Below, in pieces: positions 50,032 through 58,688 of a DNA stretch of 64,000 bases (the first letter of the stretch is position 1; each line of letters opens with the position of its first letter). This DNA is from Defluviitaleaceae bacterium (lineage in GTDB: Bacteria > Bacillota > Clostridia > Lachnospirales > WRAX01). Both the position numbers and the translations under genes were made by a program. Location: the NCBI GenBank assembly GCA_009780415.1, contig WRAC01000001.1:62001-126000 (forward strand), given 5' to 3'. Below the pieces are notes generated by a model. It did no database searches and had not been told where the DNA came from. It was given only the letters and a program-made list of their open reading frames with translations.

Positions 50032-50977
50032 GAATATTCAAAAACCGTTGTTTCAGCATGCGTTTCCCTCCAATAAAATTCGTGGTCAGCCGGCTGCGGC
50101 AAACCCGGCGGCCCGCGGCCATGTTCAGGAGCATTTCGCTGTATTTCTTCCGCAAGCCCATGTCCATGCCGTGTACCGTCAGCGTGTCGCAGATGGTCTC
50201 TATGTCCTTGTTGGCCTGTTTTATCATAAGGTGGACGGCGGGGTTAAACCAATGGATGCTTATCGTTATCATAAGGGCAAGCTTATACCATAAATCCCGG
50301 CGCTTGTAGTGCGTCAGCTCATGCCGGAAAATGAAACGCAAGTCCTCCTCATCACAGCTCAAGTCCGGCAGCAACACGGCAGGCTTTATAAAACCCATAA
50401 GCATCGGCGTTTTAATGCCCTTGCAGCGTTTAAGGCCGAGCGCTCTCACAATACCCATCCGCCGCGCCGTTTCGTTAAATATTTGCAAATAACCGGGGTC
50501 GGGTTCAGGCATACCCCATCTCCGCACAAAGCGCTTGAACATAAGATGGTTTGCCGCGTGGTAAGCCACGGACAGGAATATCCCCGCAAACCATACAATC
50601 CGGATCACGTCGAACAGATTGGCGGAAGACGGGTTGATTGATTCCCGCGCGGGCTCGGCTGATAAAACCGGAACGCCGCGGCTCACGGTTTCCCCGCCGT
50701 CACGCCGGGAGCCGTCCCCCGCCAAACCGGCGGTATTATTAATCCGCCGTATGTCATAGGAAGAGGCAGCCGCGGGCACCGGCACATGTATCTGAACAGC
50801 CGGCCTGGGGATAAACGAGGCGAACGGCAGGCATAAACAGCCCATCACCAATATCCACATTAAATAACGCCCGCCCGCGGTATATTTCCTTTCCAAAAAC
50901 GGCGCCGCGAACAGCAAAAGGATGATGAGCGGCGTTATTATCAGCGAAACGCTTGCCAGAGACAGCAACAGCGTCAC
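49943..50977 (-). CDS. BlaR1/MecR1-like M56 metallopeptidase, frameshifted at its C-terminus
   Basis: 344 aa. Four membrane segments; zinc-peptidase motif FRHELTHYKRRD and downstream Glu region ETICDTLTV. Classic BlaR1 senses a ligand outside and cleaves the BlaI repressor inside. The frame reaches MLKQRFLNILGKKAKKK, the normal junction before the last helix, then turns into unrelated residues (AVWADRGGCRLRR) at an A9 tract. The next 353-aa ORF supplies the helix and sensor in the other frame. Start overlaps blaI by four bases. Confidence 0.8.
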   Translation of the reverse strand: MTLLLSLASVSLIITPLIILLLFAAPFLERKYTAGGRYLMWILVMGCLCLPFASFIPRPAVQIHVPVPAAASSYDIRRINNTAGLAGDGSRRDGGETVSRGVPVLSAEPARESINPSSANLFDVIRIVWFAGIFLSVAYHAANHLMFKRFVRRWGMPEPDPGYLQIFNETARRMGIVRALGLKRCKGIKTPMLMGFIKPAVLLPDLSCDEEDLRFIFRHELTHYKRRDLWYKLALMITISIHWFNPAVHLMIKQANKDIETICDTLTVHGMDMGLRKKYSEMLLNMAAGRRVCRSRLTTNFIGGKRMLKQRFLNILGKKAKKKRQGAVWADRGGCRLRRAFDRL

Positions 50978-51357
50978 TGCGCATCACCCGCTTTTTCATC
51001 GATGAAGCTTTTTAACTCGTCAAGGTCGCGCCGCGAAATGCCGTCGCCGTTATAAAGCGACGCGACGAAGCTTTTCAGCGAATTGCCGTGCAGCCGCTCC
51101 AGAAACGACTTGCTCTCGCTTTCCAAATATTCGTCCTCGTTTATGACCGGGGCGTAATAATTCGTCTTGCCGTTTCTGTAAACGGATAAAAACCCGCGGT
51201 CAACAAGTCTGGCCAAAAAATTAAGCAATGTCGTAAGCGCCCAATCCTTCTTCCCCTCAAGCTTATTCATAATAACCGCCGACGTTGTTTCGCCGCCGCA
51301 TTTCCAAATAACCTTCATGATTTCCAGTTCCGCGTCCGGAAGCCGTGAAACCGCCAT
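50974..51357 (-). CDS. BlaI/MecI-family repressor
   Basis: 127 aa from ATG 51357 (AGGTGGGG). Winged helix: LPDAELEIMKVIWKCGGETTSAVIMNKL, then WALTTLLNFLARLVDRGFLSVYRNGKTNYYAP. The C-terminal dimer helix ends LDELKSFIDEK. It binds TACA-TGTA dyads, and two lie in its own promoter. It is cleaved or released through the adjacent M56 receptor. Confidence 0.92.
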   Translation of the reverse strand: MAVSRLPDAELEIMKVIWKCGGETTSAVIMNKLEGKKDWALTTLLNFLARLVDRGFLSVYRNGKTNYYAPVINEDEYLESESKSFLERLHGNSLKSFVASLYNGDGISRRDLDELKSFIDEKAGDAQ

Positions 51358-51373
51358 TTGCCCCACCTCATTC

Positions 51374-51424
51374 TACATATGTAAAACATATTATCATTTT
51401 ACACATGTAAAACGTATTTGTCAA
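51374..51424 (-). promoter_or_regulatory. blaI-blaR1 promoter with two BlaI operators
   Basis: - strand promoter TTGACA (51419-51424), 17 bases, TAAAAT (51396-51401). Operators TACACATGTA (51400-51409) and TACATATGTA (51374-51383), both the TACA-N2-TGTA type used by BlaI/MecI, overlap the -10 and start site: autorepression. Confidence 0.85.
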
Positions 51425-51514
51425 TAGGTTTTTGAAATTTTTAAAGAAAAATTAAATCTTGTAATCAAAAGGATTAACGCATATAATGAATAAAAAAACG
51501 GGGAGGATGGGTTT

Positions 51515-52399
51515 ATCACTAAATCGATGCAAAAACTGATTGTTATTCCTTTAATCATGCTGCTGTCGCTTGCGCCCGTTGCGGACGCCCGCGCGTCAAG
51601 CCCGGAAAGCGGCGGCGCGGATGAGCGGATCATCCGCCTGGCGTCTTACGCCAGCATCCTTGGCGGAACGGTTATCCACCACCACCTCAGCCTGGGCGTG
51701 GACAAAGGCGCGGCCGATGCCTTCGAGCCGCTGCTTGCCGCCTTCGCAAACCGCCTGTACGGCTTGGAAACGGAGTTCGGCAAGGTTACGGTGCGTTATG
51801 AAGGGGCATTTGACGATATTAACCCCGATGATTTTACCGGCATTGTCCTGGCATGGAACGGAGACCCTCTGGAGTTTGATTTTACGGCAACCCGAAAGAT
51901 AAAGCACGGCCGCGGGCGCGATTTAGTCACCGACATCTATTTGGACATAACGGTTAACTACGAAAAACCGGGCGTTTACTCATTTACCGGAAAGTACGCG
52001 GGCGCCCCGTTCACCTTGTATATAGGAGTTAACTTCGAGCGCGTCGCCAAGTCTCCGGCGGACCCGGCAAGCTTAACCCACCTGTCCGTAACATATTTGC
52101 CCGCGGACGAGGTAAAGGCCCGTCCCGTAACGGACATCTCCTTCCATTTCGGCGGGGTTCATGAATGGTTCGGCGTGAACGACCTGAGGGATGTACGGCT
52201 TACGAACGGCGGTTTAGACGTTCCGTTCGGCTTACACGACTACATTGTACGGCATTTTGTGTACGATGGGGACGGAAACGCCTCCGGAACGGTGTTTACG
52301 CTGGTTCTTACAAATCCCCTGACAACCCCCGGAGTATACCGTCTATCCGGGTTTTACGGGGATGAGCGTTTTGATTTAAGCTGGATGCAATTAAATTAG
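51515..52399 (+). CDS. Exported protein of unknown function with two related beta domains
   Basis: About 290-294 aa. Signal peptide MQKLIVIPLIMLLSLAPVADA. Two ~120-residue parts with parallel features (YLDITVNYEKPGVYSFTGKYAGAPFTLYIG; TLVLTNPLTTPGVYRLSGFYGDERFDL). The ATG at 51527 is 20 bases from the only ribosome site (GGGAGGATGG). An in-frame ATC at 51515 is correctly spaced, so a non-AUG start is possible. Divergent from blaI across a BlaI-type promoter region. Not recognised as a family. Confidence 0.65.
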   Translation: MTKSMQKLIVIPLIMLLSLAPVADARASSPESGGADERIIRLASYASILGGTVIHHHLSLGVDKGAADAFEPLLAAFANRLYGLETEFGKVTVRYEGAFDDINPDDFTGIVLAWNGDPLEFDFTATRKIKHGRGRDLVTDIYLDITVNYEKPGVYSFTGKYAGAPFTLYIGVNFERVAKSPADPASLTHLSVTYLPADEVKARPVTDISFHFGGVHEWFGVNDLRDVRLTNGGLDVPFGLHDYIVRHFVYDGDGNASGTVFTLVLTNPLTTPGVYRLSGFYGDERFDLSWMQLN

Positions 52400-52423
52400 A
52401 ATGACATGGAAAGGAGCCATAAC

Positions 52424-54022
52424 ATGACACGGAGAATTATTTGCGCGGCTTTGCTAACCGTGATGCTTATTCTGGCGGCTTCCTGCGGCGCGGCGCCCGA
52501 CCATCCGTTTATGGATGATATACCGTTGATTATACCGTCAATCCCCGCCGGGGAGACATTCATTTTTCAAAATAATGAATACTCTATAATCGTAAACACC
52601 GAATCAATGCTTCCCTATCACTTTTTTAACTACATGGAAGGCTTGTTTCAGGTTTGCTACGATGCCGGGAATCATTTCGACCACGGGCACGGCTGCCTGA
52701 ACGTCGGCTTTACCGACACGTACGGCAACGTCATAATACCGCTTGAATACAGGCTCGGCTGGCATGACGAGCTGCACAGCGACGGTTTGGTGCTTTTGGT
52801 ATCCCATGATTTCAGGTACGGTTATGCCGACGCGTCAGGCGAATTTGTTATACCGGTTCAGTTCATGCATGTATCCGGTTTTAATGAGGACGGGCTGCTG
52901 ATAGCCGGAAAAATTTTCGATGACGGTTCGCATGGGTATGGCATTATTAACAGGGAAGGCGAAACCGTCCTGCCGTTTGAGTATGAATTTCTGACCAATC
53001 TATCGGGTGATGCGGTGGTGGTCGCTGAATTCGGCAGCTTTACGACAAGGTACGGATTGATGGACATTCGCGGCGAAATCATTATCCCTGTCCAATATGA
53101 ATTTATGCATATAGATATTAACGAAGGCTTAGTACATGTGCAAACAGGCGGGCACCCAGCCTTTGACTACCCGGACAGGAAGCACGGGGTTTATGACATC
53201 GCGGGGAACGTTGTTATTCCCGCGGAGCTGGATTACGCGTTTGTAAGCAATTTCTTTGACGGGCTGGCCTCCGTAACGCAAATGACCGGTGACCATGTCG
53301 TCATTTCCGCCGAACGGGGCTTTACCCAACCCGTCTTAATATACGGCTATATCGACAAAACCGGCGCGCTGGCCATACCGATGGATTTCAACCTCGCCAA
53401 CCATTTCGCCGACGGCCTTGCCTTGGTAGGGGTCTATGAGGATATAAGCAAGGGCGACGCTATGCTGTACGGTTTTATCGACACGCGGGGCAACGCGGCC
53501 GTACCGGTTATATACGCGGACGCGCGGGAGTTCTCCGAGGGGTTGGCGGCGGTCGGAATCAAAACCGCGGCGGGGATAAAATACGGTTATGTAAACAGGC
53601 GCGGCGAAACCGTTATACCGTTTGAATTTGACGCGGCGGAACTGTTCGGCGGCGGCTTTGCCTGGGTCAGAATCAACGGTATGTGGGGAATGATAGATTC
53701 CGCGGGGAACGCGGTAATCCCGCCGATTTATCAAAGCTATAGCAAAGTGTCGGACGGTTTGGCCGCGGTAAAGTCGCGTAATCTGTGGGAGCTTACGGAT
53801 TTTTCGGGGAATGTCGCCGTACAGTATTCATTTGAAAGCCTGCATATATTTTCGCACGGTCTGGCAATCGTTAGAAAAGACGGCAAATTCGGCCTTATCA
53901 ACACAAGCGGCGAAATAGTCGTACCCCTTGTATACGACGAAATTCAAAGGTTCGATGATTTTATTATAGTAAGGGAGAACGGATTGCGGGGAATTTGGAG
54001 GATAGTGCCGTCGGAAGAATAA
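52424..54022 (+). CDS. WG-repeat lipoprotein
   Basis: 532 aa from ATG 52424 (GGAAAGGAGCC). Signal peptide with lipobox LAASC, so it is anchored outside the membrane. About ten WG/KWG-type repeats follow, each with a G-(Y/L)-(I/V)-(D/N) strand and (V/I)IP(V/L)-x-(Y/F) turn (YGYADASGEFVIPVQF, YGLMDIRGEIIIPVQY, YGYVNRRGETVIPFEF). Such proteins form a propeller-like surface array of unknown role. Same strand, 25 bases after the gene before: likely one operon. Confidence 0.85.
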   Translation: MTRRIICAALLTVMLILAASCGAAPDHPFMDDIPLIIPSIPAGETFIFQNNEYSIIVNTESMLPYHFFNYMEGLFQVCYDAGNHFDHGHGCLNVGFTDTYGNVIIPLEYRLGWHDELHSDGLVLLVSHDFRYGYADASGEFVIPVQFMHVSGFNEDGLLIAGKIFDDGSHGYGIINREGETVLPFEYEFLTNLSGDAVVVAEFGSFTTRYGLMDIRGEIIIPVQYEFMHIDINEGLVHVQTGGHPAFDYPDRKHGVYDIAGNVVIPAELDYAFVSNFFDGLASVTQMTGDHVVISAERGFTQPVLIYGYIDKTGALAIPMDFNLANHFADGLALVGVYEDISKGDAMLYGFIDTRGNAAVPVIYADAREFSEGLAAVGIKTAAGIKYGYVNRRGETVIPFEFDAAELFGGGFAWVRINGMWGMIDSAGNAVIPPIYQSYSKVSDGLAAVKSRNLWELTDFSGNVAVQYSFESLHIFSHGLAIVRKDGKFGLINTSGEIVVPLVYDEIQRFDDFIIVRENGLRGIWRIVPSEE

Positions 54023-54044
54023 AAACGGCATTTTACCGTCAGCT

Positions 54045-56000
54045 TTAATAACGTATGGTTTCGATTATATTTTTACCTTGAATCCGCGAGGCGGAATACC
54101 GCATTGTAACCCATGTCACAATCAGGACGCCAAGGGAGCATTGGATTATCGGCAGCCACGGCATAGGGAAGCCGAGTTCAACAGGCACAGCCAGATACCG
54201 GTAAACCGCATATGACCCGGCAACGCCCAGCGGCAAACCGATAACAAGGGATTTCAAGGAGCATAGTATGCTTTCGAGATTCAGCATACGGCTTAATCCC
54301 TCCGGCGTCATGCCCGCGCTCCGCAAAACCGCGAATTCGCGGGAACGGGAGCGCACGTTTGCCGATATGGTGCTGATTACGTTTGTCAGGCCTATAAGCG
54401 TCAGCATAGCGATAAAGCCGTAAATAAAAACCATGATGAGTCGGCCTATATCGCGTGTCATATCCATTTGCTCCTGGATATTGAATACGCTCAAATCCCC
54501 GAGGCTTTCATCGAACGTAAACATATCACGCAGCACGGCGCCCGCATATTCGGTAAATCCCGCCGCGTCCGATGAATTGGCGAACCATACGTACGATAAG
54601 GCGTCAAGCGCGGGAACGATGATGTTCACCATACTGTTGCTGACCCAAAGGATTTCCTTAGGTATTTCGCCTATCGAAAGCACGCCGTGCAAGGTTATGT
54701 CAAACTCATCGCCGTAATAATAATTCTTCATGCGTAATGTTTGATTGCTGAAAATCAATGGGGCGAGTATCTGCCGGCCTTCATCATGATACAGGGTAAA
54801 CTGATTTACAAGAATATTTGAACCGCGCGGCACTCCCGCCAGCCTGCATAAAGCATCATAATTTTCCGCGTCCAAAACGATAAGGCTTGCGAAGATGATG
54901 TGTTCCCGATTATCCGGGCCGAGGGGCGGGTCAAGGATTTCCCTCGTCCTTGAGTTCAGCATTTCAATCGGAACCAGCGCCCGGTACGAGTGATAATCGG
55001 CTCCCGCGCCGAATACGTCCGTATCGGGAAACTCACGCATTTTTTCCGTTATTTCGCCGGCAAGGACGCTGTTAACCGCAACATATTTCCGTTCGATTAA
55101 TTCCCAATCCTCTATCCGTCTGGCATCATAGTAAGAATAAAATTGCGCCGCCACATTTATGTCTATGCCGGGGAAGAACACGTTTGTAAGCGTGCCCATC
55201 ATCATCCCGAACGTGCCGACCACAATAAATAAAACAATGCTGACGGTCAGCGACACTACCGTTGCGCGAAAATTCCTGCGGCTTCGCTTCAATGACTTGG
55301 AAGCCAACACGCCCTCAAACCCGAATAACTTTTGGATAAGCCAATTTTTGCGGGCTTGCCCCGGCTTGACTTTAACCTCGCCCGCGACGCGTATGGCGTC
55401 AATAGCGGTCAGCCCCGCCGCTTTACGGGCCGGAAGCCATGCCGAAAGGCCTACCGTCATAAATGATATTATTACAGAAAGCAGCAATGCCTGCCACGCG
55501 ATTACAAAATCCAAAACAAGGGGCTGTTCGCTGACATTGTTAAGCCTAGTAAGAAAATAATCCACGATGCGAACACCCGTTAAGTTTACAAGCAGCCCTA
55601 AGGCTAACCCGGCAGGAATACCGATTAAGCAAAGGTAAACGCCTTCATACATAATCGTTTCCGCAATCTGTTTCTTTGTTGCGCCCACGCTTTTTAAGAT
55701 TCCGAACTGCGCCGCGCGTTCGCCCGCGCTCACCCGGAAAGCGTTCGATACGACGATGACGGACGCGGCGACGATTATGGAAACAAAAACCGCGCTCATG
55801 CCGAACAGCATTGAATTATACATATTTATGTAATATTCATTATCGCCTATCACATGCCTGAACATAGCGTCGCCGCTCGCCGCGAAGCCAAAGACCGCGG
55901 TTATCATTGCGGTGGCGAGTATAATGCCGGCAAGCGTCCACGCGGTGCGGCCCCGGCTTGATTTTATTTGGCTGTACGCCAATTTTGCCGTCAGCTTCAT
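54045..56000 (-). CDS. FtsX-like ABC transporter permease
   Basis: 651 aa. A four-helix FtsX/MacB core repeated at N- and C-ends: VVSNAFRVSAGERAAQFGILKSVGATKKQI and NVISTISANVRSRSREFAVLRSAGMTPEGL, with ~230 residues of outside domain between (330-520). Of the BceB/YtrF-type Firmicutes permeases, usually moving or sensing peptides. Overlaps the ATPase gene by four bases, with a two-component system upstream. Confidence 0.88.
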   Translation of the reverse strand: MKLTAKLAYSQIKSSRGRTAWTLAGIILATAMITAVFGFAASGDAMFRHVIGDNEYYINMYNSMLFGMSAVFVSIIVAASVIVVSNAFRVSAGERAAQFGILKSVGATKKQIAETIMYEGVYLCLIGIPAGLALGLLVNLTGVRIVDYFLTRLNNVSEQPLVLDFVIAWQALLLSVIISFMTVGLSAWLPARKAAGLTAIDAIRVAGEVKVKPGQARKNWLIQKLFGFEGVLASKSLKRSRRNFRATVVSLTVSIVLFIVVGTFGMMMGTLTNVFFPGIDINVAAQFYSYYDARRIEDWELIERKYVAVNSVLAGEITEKMREFPDTDVFGAGADYHSYRALVPIEMLNSRTREILDPPLGPDNREHIIFASLIVLDAENYDALCRLAGVPRGSNILVNQFTLYHDEGRQILAPLIFSNQTLRMKNYYYGDEFDITLHGVLSIGEIPKEILWVSNSMVNIIVPALDALSYVWFANSSDAAGFTEYAGAVLRDMFTFDESLGDLSVFNIQEQMDMTRDIGRLIMVFIYGFIAMLTLIGLTNVISTISANVRSRSREFAVLRSAGMTPEGLSRMLNLESILCSLKSLVIGLPLGVAGSYAVYRYLAVPVELGFPMPWLPIIQCSLGVLIVTWVTMRYSASRIQGKNIIETIRY

Positions 56001-56680
56001 TGGCGCACCGCCTCGTCACGGAGGATCCGCCCATCGCTGATTGTTATTACACGGTCAGCCTGCAAGGCTATGTTTTCGTCGTGAGTAATTATGATCAGGG
56101 TCTGGTTAAATCTTTTGTTGGACAGTTTCAAGAGGTCTATAACCTCACGGCTGGATTTGCTGTCAAGGTTCCCCGTGGGTTCGTCGGCAAGAATTACCGC
56201 GGGGTCGTTAATCAATGCCCTGCCGATAGAAACCCTCTGCTGCTGCCCTCCCGAAAGCTCGCCGGGCAAATGCCCTGCCCGGTCAGACAGCCCTATGGTT
56301 TCAAGGATATATTTTAACTTGCTCGCGTCCGGCTTGCGCCCGTCCAATAACCTTGGCAGCATGATGTTTTCTTCGGCGGTAAGCGTATGGATTAAGTTGT
56401 AAAACTGATAGATAAGGCCTATATTGCGGCGGCGGAATATTGCCAGCTCGCTTTCGTTTAATTTGTAAATCTCGTTGCCGTCAATTGTCACCGTTCCCGA
56501 AGTCGGGCGGTCAACGCCGCCTATAAGGTGCATGAGCGTGGATTTGCCGGAGCCGGATGCCCCGATAATCGCCGCAAACTCGCCTTTCTCAACGCTGAAG
56601 CTCACGCCGCCCAGCGCCGTGACCACCGTATCGCCTTTCCCATATGTCTTGTACAAATCTTTCACTTGTAAAACAGCCAT
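55997..56680 (-). CDS. ABC transporter ATP-binding protein
   Basis: 227 aa. Walker A GASGSGKSTLMH, signature LSGGQQQRVSIGRAL, Walker B VILADEPTGNLDS, H-loop ITHD. LolD/MacB/BceA subfamily. Forms the motor of the FtsX-like permease it overlaps. Confidence 0.93.
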   Translation of the reverse strand: MAVLQVKDLYKTYGKGDTVVTALGGVSFSVEKGEFAAIIGASGSGKSTLMHLIGGVDRPTSGTVTIDGNEIYKLNESELAIFRRRNIGLIYQFYNLIHTLTAEENIMLPRLLDGRKPDASKLKYILETIGLSDRAGHLPGELSGGQQQRVSIGRALINDPAVILADEPTGNLDSKSSREVIDLLKLSNKRFNQTLIIITHDENIALQADRVITISDGRILRDEAVRQ

Positions 56681-56768
56681 TTTTTACCTCCCCGTGTTTG
56701 ATGAAGCTATTTTAACAAACCAAAATGACTTTTCGGTGACTTTTTTTATGCCGAAAGTGACAATCCGG

Positions 56769-57620
56769 TCACTTAAAGAATTTCAGCGTAAATACAGCGC
56801 CTTGCCCATTACCGCCGCCATCTATTTCAATATCCCCGTTTTGCCCCCGCATTATCGCAAGGGCAAGAGGCAAGCCTATGCCGCAGCCTTTTTCATGGTT
56901 GGAGCCTTCAAACCGTTTGAAAAGCTTATAAATTTTATTTTTTTCTATTCCATTACCGCTATCCGTAACGGAAATCCACTTGCAGATAGGGTTTGAACCG
57001 CATTCTATGCGTATCGCGCCGCCATCAGGCGAAGCTTCCGAAGCATTTTTAATTAGGTTGGTTAAGGCTTCGCTTGTCCAGCGCCTGTCACAGGGCAATT
57101 CCGCGCCATTAACAATTTCTATTCCCTGATTTTTCACATCAAGCAGGATTTGAAGCGGTTCAAGCGCAAGGCCGATCAGTTCGTTTGACGGTATGGTTTC
57201 TGTTTTAAACTCTACGGCCCCCGCGTCAAGCTTCGCTATTTTAAGCAGCGCATAGGCAAACCACTCCATACGCGCAAGCCCCGCCTTTATATTCGACAGA
57301 AATTCCGTCTGCTTATCCGCGGGCGTTTCGCCTGCGGTGAGGGCGTTTTCAAGCAGCTCGGCCATAATCATCATTGAGGTGAGCGGCGTTTTAATCTGGT
57401 GGGAGATGTTCACAAGGGTATCGCTCATTGCGTTGCGTTCCTTTTGCAATATGTCAACCTGTTCATTTTTGCGGTATGCAAGCGTATGGATATCATTTTT
57501 GAGTATGCCCCATCCGCCCTCACGATTATCACGCAAATCAACGGATTGCCCGTCTATGATTTTACGGATATTACCGGACAGTTCCCTTACCTCGCTTTTT
57601 TTAATCCACACGGTAGCCAA
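56769..57620 (-). CDS. Sensor histidine kinase without visible membrane helices
   Basis: 283 aa. H-box LVNISHQIKTPLTSMM, N-box LTNLIKNASEAS, G-boxes VTDSGNGIEKN and GCGIGLPLALAIMRGQNG. There is a ~75-residue N-terminal region but no transmembrane segment, so it may receive its signal from the ABC transporter complex, as Bce-type systems do. It overlaps the response regulator by 20 bases. Could be 5' shortened, but no frame break is seen. Confidence 0.85.
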   Translation of the reverse strand: MATVWIKKSEVRELSGNIRKIIDGQSVDLRDNREGGWGILKNDIHTLAYRKNEQVDILQKERNAMSDTLVNISHQIKTPLTSMMIMAELLENALTAGETPADKQTEFLSNIKAGLARMEWFAYALLKIAKLDAGAVEFKTETIPSNELIGLALEPLQILLDVKNQGIEIVNGAELPCDRRWTSEALTNLIKNASEASPDGGAIRIECGSNPICKWISVTDSGNGIEKNKIYKLFKRFEGSNHEKGCGIGLPLALAIMRGQNGDIEIDGGGNGQGAVFTLKFFK

Positions 57621-58254
57621 TCCCCCTAACAGTTTCGATATTCAGCGAATCGCCAAGTTTTTCACGCAGTCTTTTGATATATACGGTCAGCGTGTTATCT
57701 TCAACGAAGCTTCCCGCCGAATCCCAAATATTCTCCAAAATTTGCGCGCGCGTAAGCAATTGCCCTCTGTGCGAGGCGAATATCAGCAGCAGACGGTATT
57801 CAAGGGCTGTTAATACAAGCAATGCCCCGTTTATATACGTTTTGCCCGCCGACACATCAATCGTGATATCCCCAACGGTTAACAAAGACGGGATTGAATT
57901 GCCGGCAGCCTCATTCAATGTGCGCTTGACCCTGGCAAGCAGCTCGCGTATGCGGAAGGGTTTGATAACATAGTCATCCGCGCCGCCTTCAAAAGCCTTA
58001 ACGATACAGGCCTCGTCATCAACAACCGTCAGAAAGATTACCGCCGTATCCGATAGCTTTTTCCGGACATCAAAGCCCGTACCGTCAGGCAATTGCATAT
58101 CCAATATCGCAAGGTCGAATTTATGGGCCGCTATAGCATTGACCGCTTCATTTACGGTCAAGCCGTGGGATACGGCGTACCCTTCCCGCTCAAGGGCATA
58201 TACAAGCCCCGACGCTATCATTCTATCATCTTCAACAACTAAAATACGCTTCAT
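57601..58254 (-). CDS. OmpR-family response regulator
   Basis: 217 aa. Receiver with Asp in LAILDMQLPDGTG (phospho-Asp), acidic pair VVEDD, Lys in YVIKPF. C-terminal winged helix ends TVYIKRLREKLGD...VRGIGYRVD. First gene of the regulator-kinase-ATPase-permease cluster; presumably controls the transporter. ATG 58254 with GGGGTGAG. Confidence 0.92.
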   Translation of the reverse strand: MKRILVVEDDRMIASGLVYALEREGYAVSHGLTVNEAVNAIAAHKFDLAILDMQLPDGTGFDVRKKLSDTAVIFLTVVDDEACIVKAFEGGADDYVIKPFRIRELLARVKRTLNEAAGNSIPSLLTVGDITIDVSAGKTYINGALLVLTALEYRLLLIFASHRGQLLTRAQILENIWDSAGSFVEDNTLTVYIKRLREKLGDSLNIETVRGIGYRVD

Positions 58255-58289
58255 CAATTCTCACCCCGTATATAAGAACGATAAATATC

Positions 58290-58322
58290 AGACCTGTCCG
58301 GCAACTTGCATTCGGCGGATTT
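58290..58322. repeat. Fragment of MITE-like element A
   Basis: AGACCTGTCCGGCAACTTGC and ~13 more bases match the left end of the full element 18 bases away. Confidence 0.7.
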
Positions 58323-58339
58323 CTTTGATATTTTATATT

Positions 58340-58501
58340 AGACCTGTCCGGTAACCTGCTTTCGGTGGATTTTCGCGCAAATTTTTTGTTATGCTAGGAA
58401 CGAAAAACCGCGTGTGCCCAAAGGCACAGAAGGTTTTTTGTGACGACGCAGAACGGAAAATTTGCCGGAAAGACGCCGGAACGAGGTTACCGGACAGGTC
58501 T
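58340..58501. repeat. MITE-like palindromic element A, copy 2
   Basis: 162 bp with perfect 18-bp terminal inverted repeats (AGACCTGTCCGGTAACCT). Inverted relative to copy 1 at 29950. The terminal repeats differ between copies but each pair matches itself exactly, so changes occurred on both arms. No ORF. Confidence 0.88.
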
Positions 58502-58624
58502 ATTGATAAAAGTAACAAAAATCGACCGGGATTTCAAGATAAATAATAACCATCTTATCTTTACACTAAGCCCATGATTTGATAAGATGGATTACGATAA
58601 TATAAAATAATTTTATTTACCCTC

Positions 58625-58655
58625 TTGACTTGAACATGATGTCGCAGTTTAAACT
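58625..58655 (+). promoter_or_regulatory. MerR-type promoter with 19-base spacer
   Basis: TTGACT (58625-58630), 19 bases, TAAACT (58650-58655), just before the MerR-family gene. The long spacer is the hallmark of promoters activated by MerR proteins; suggests autoregulation. Confidence 0.6.
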
Positions 58656-58688
58656 CTCTTTAAGAGATTGGGAAAGGAGGGTACGGTC

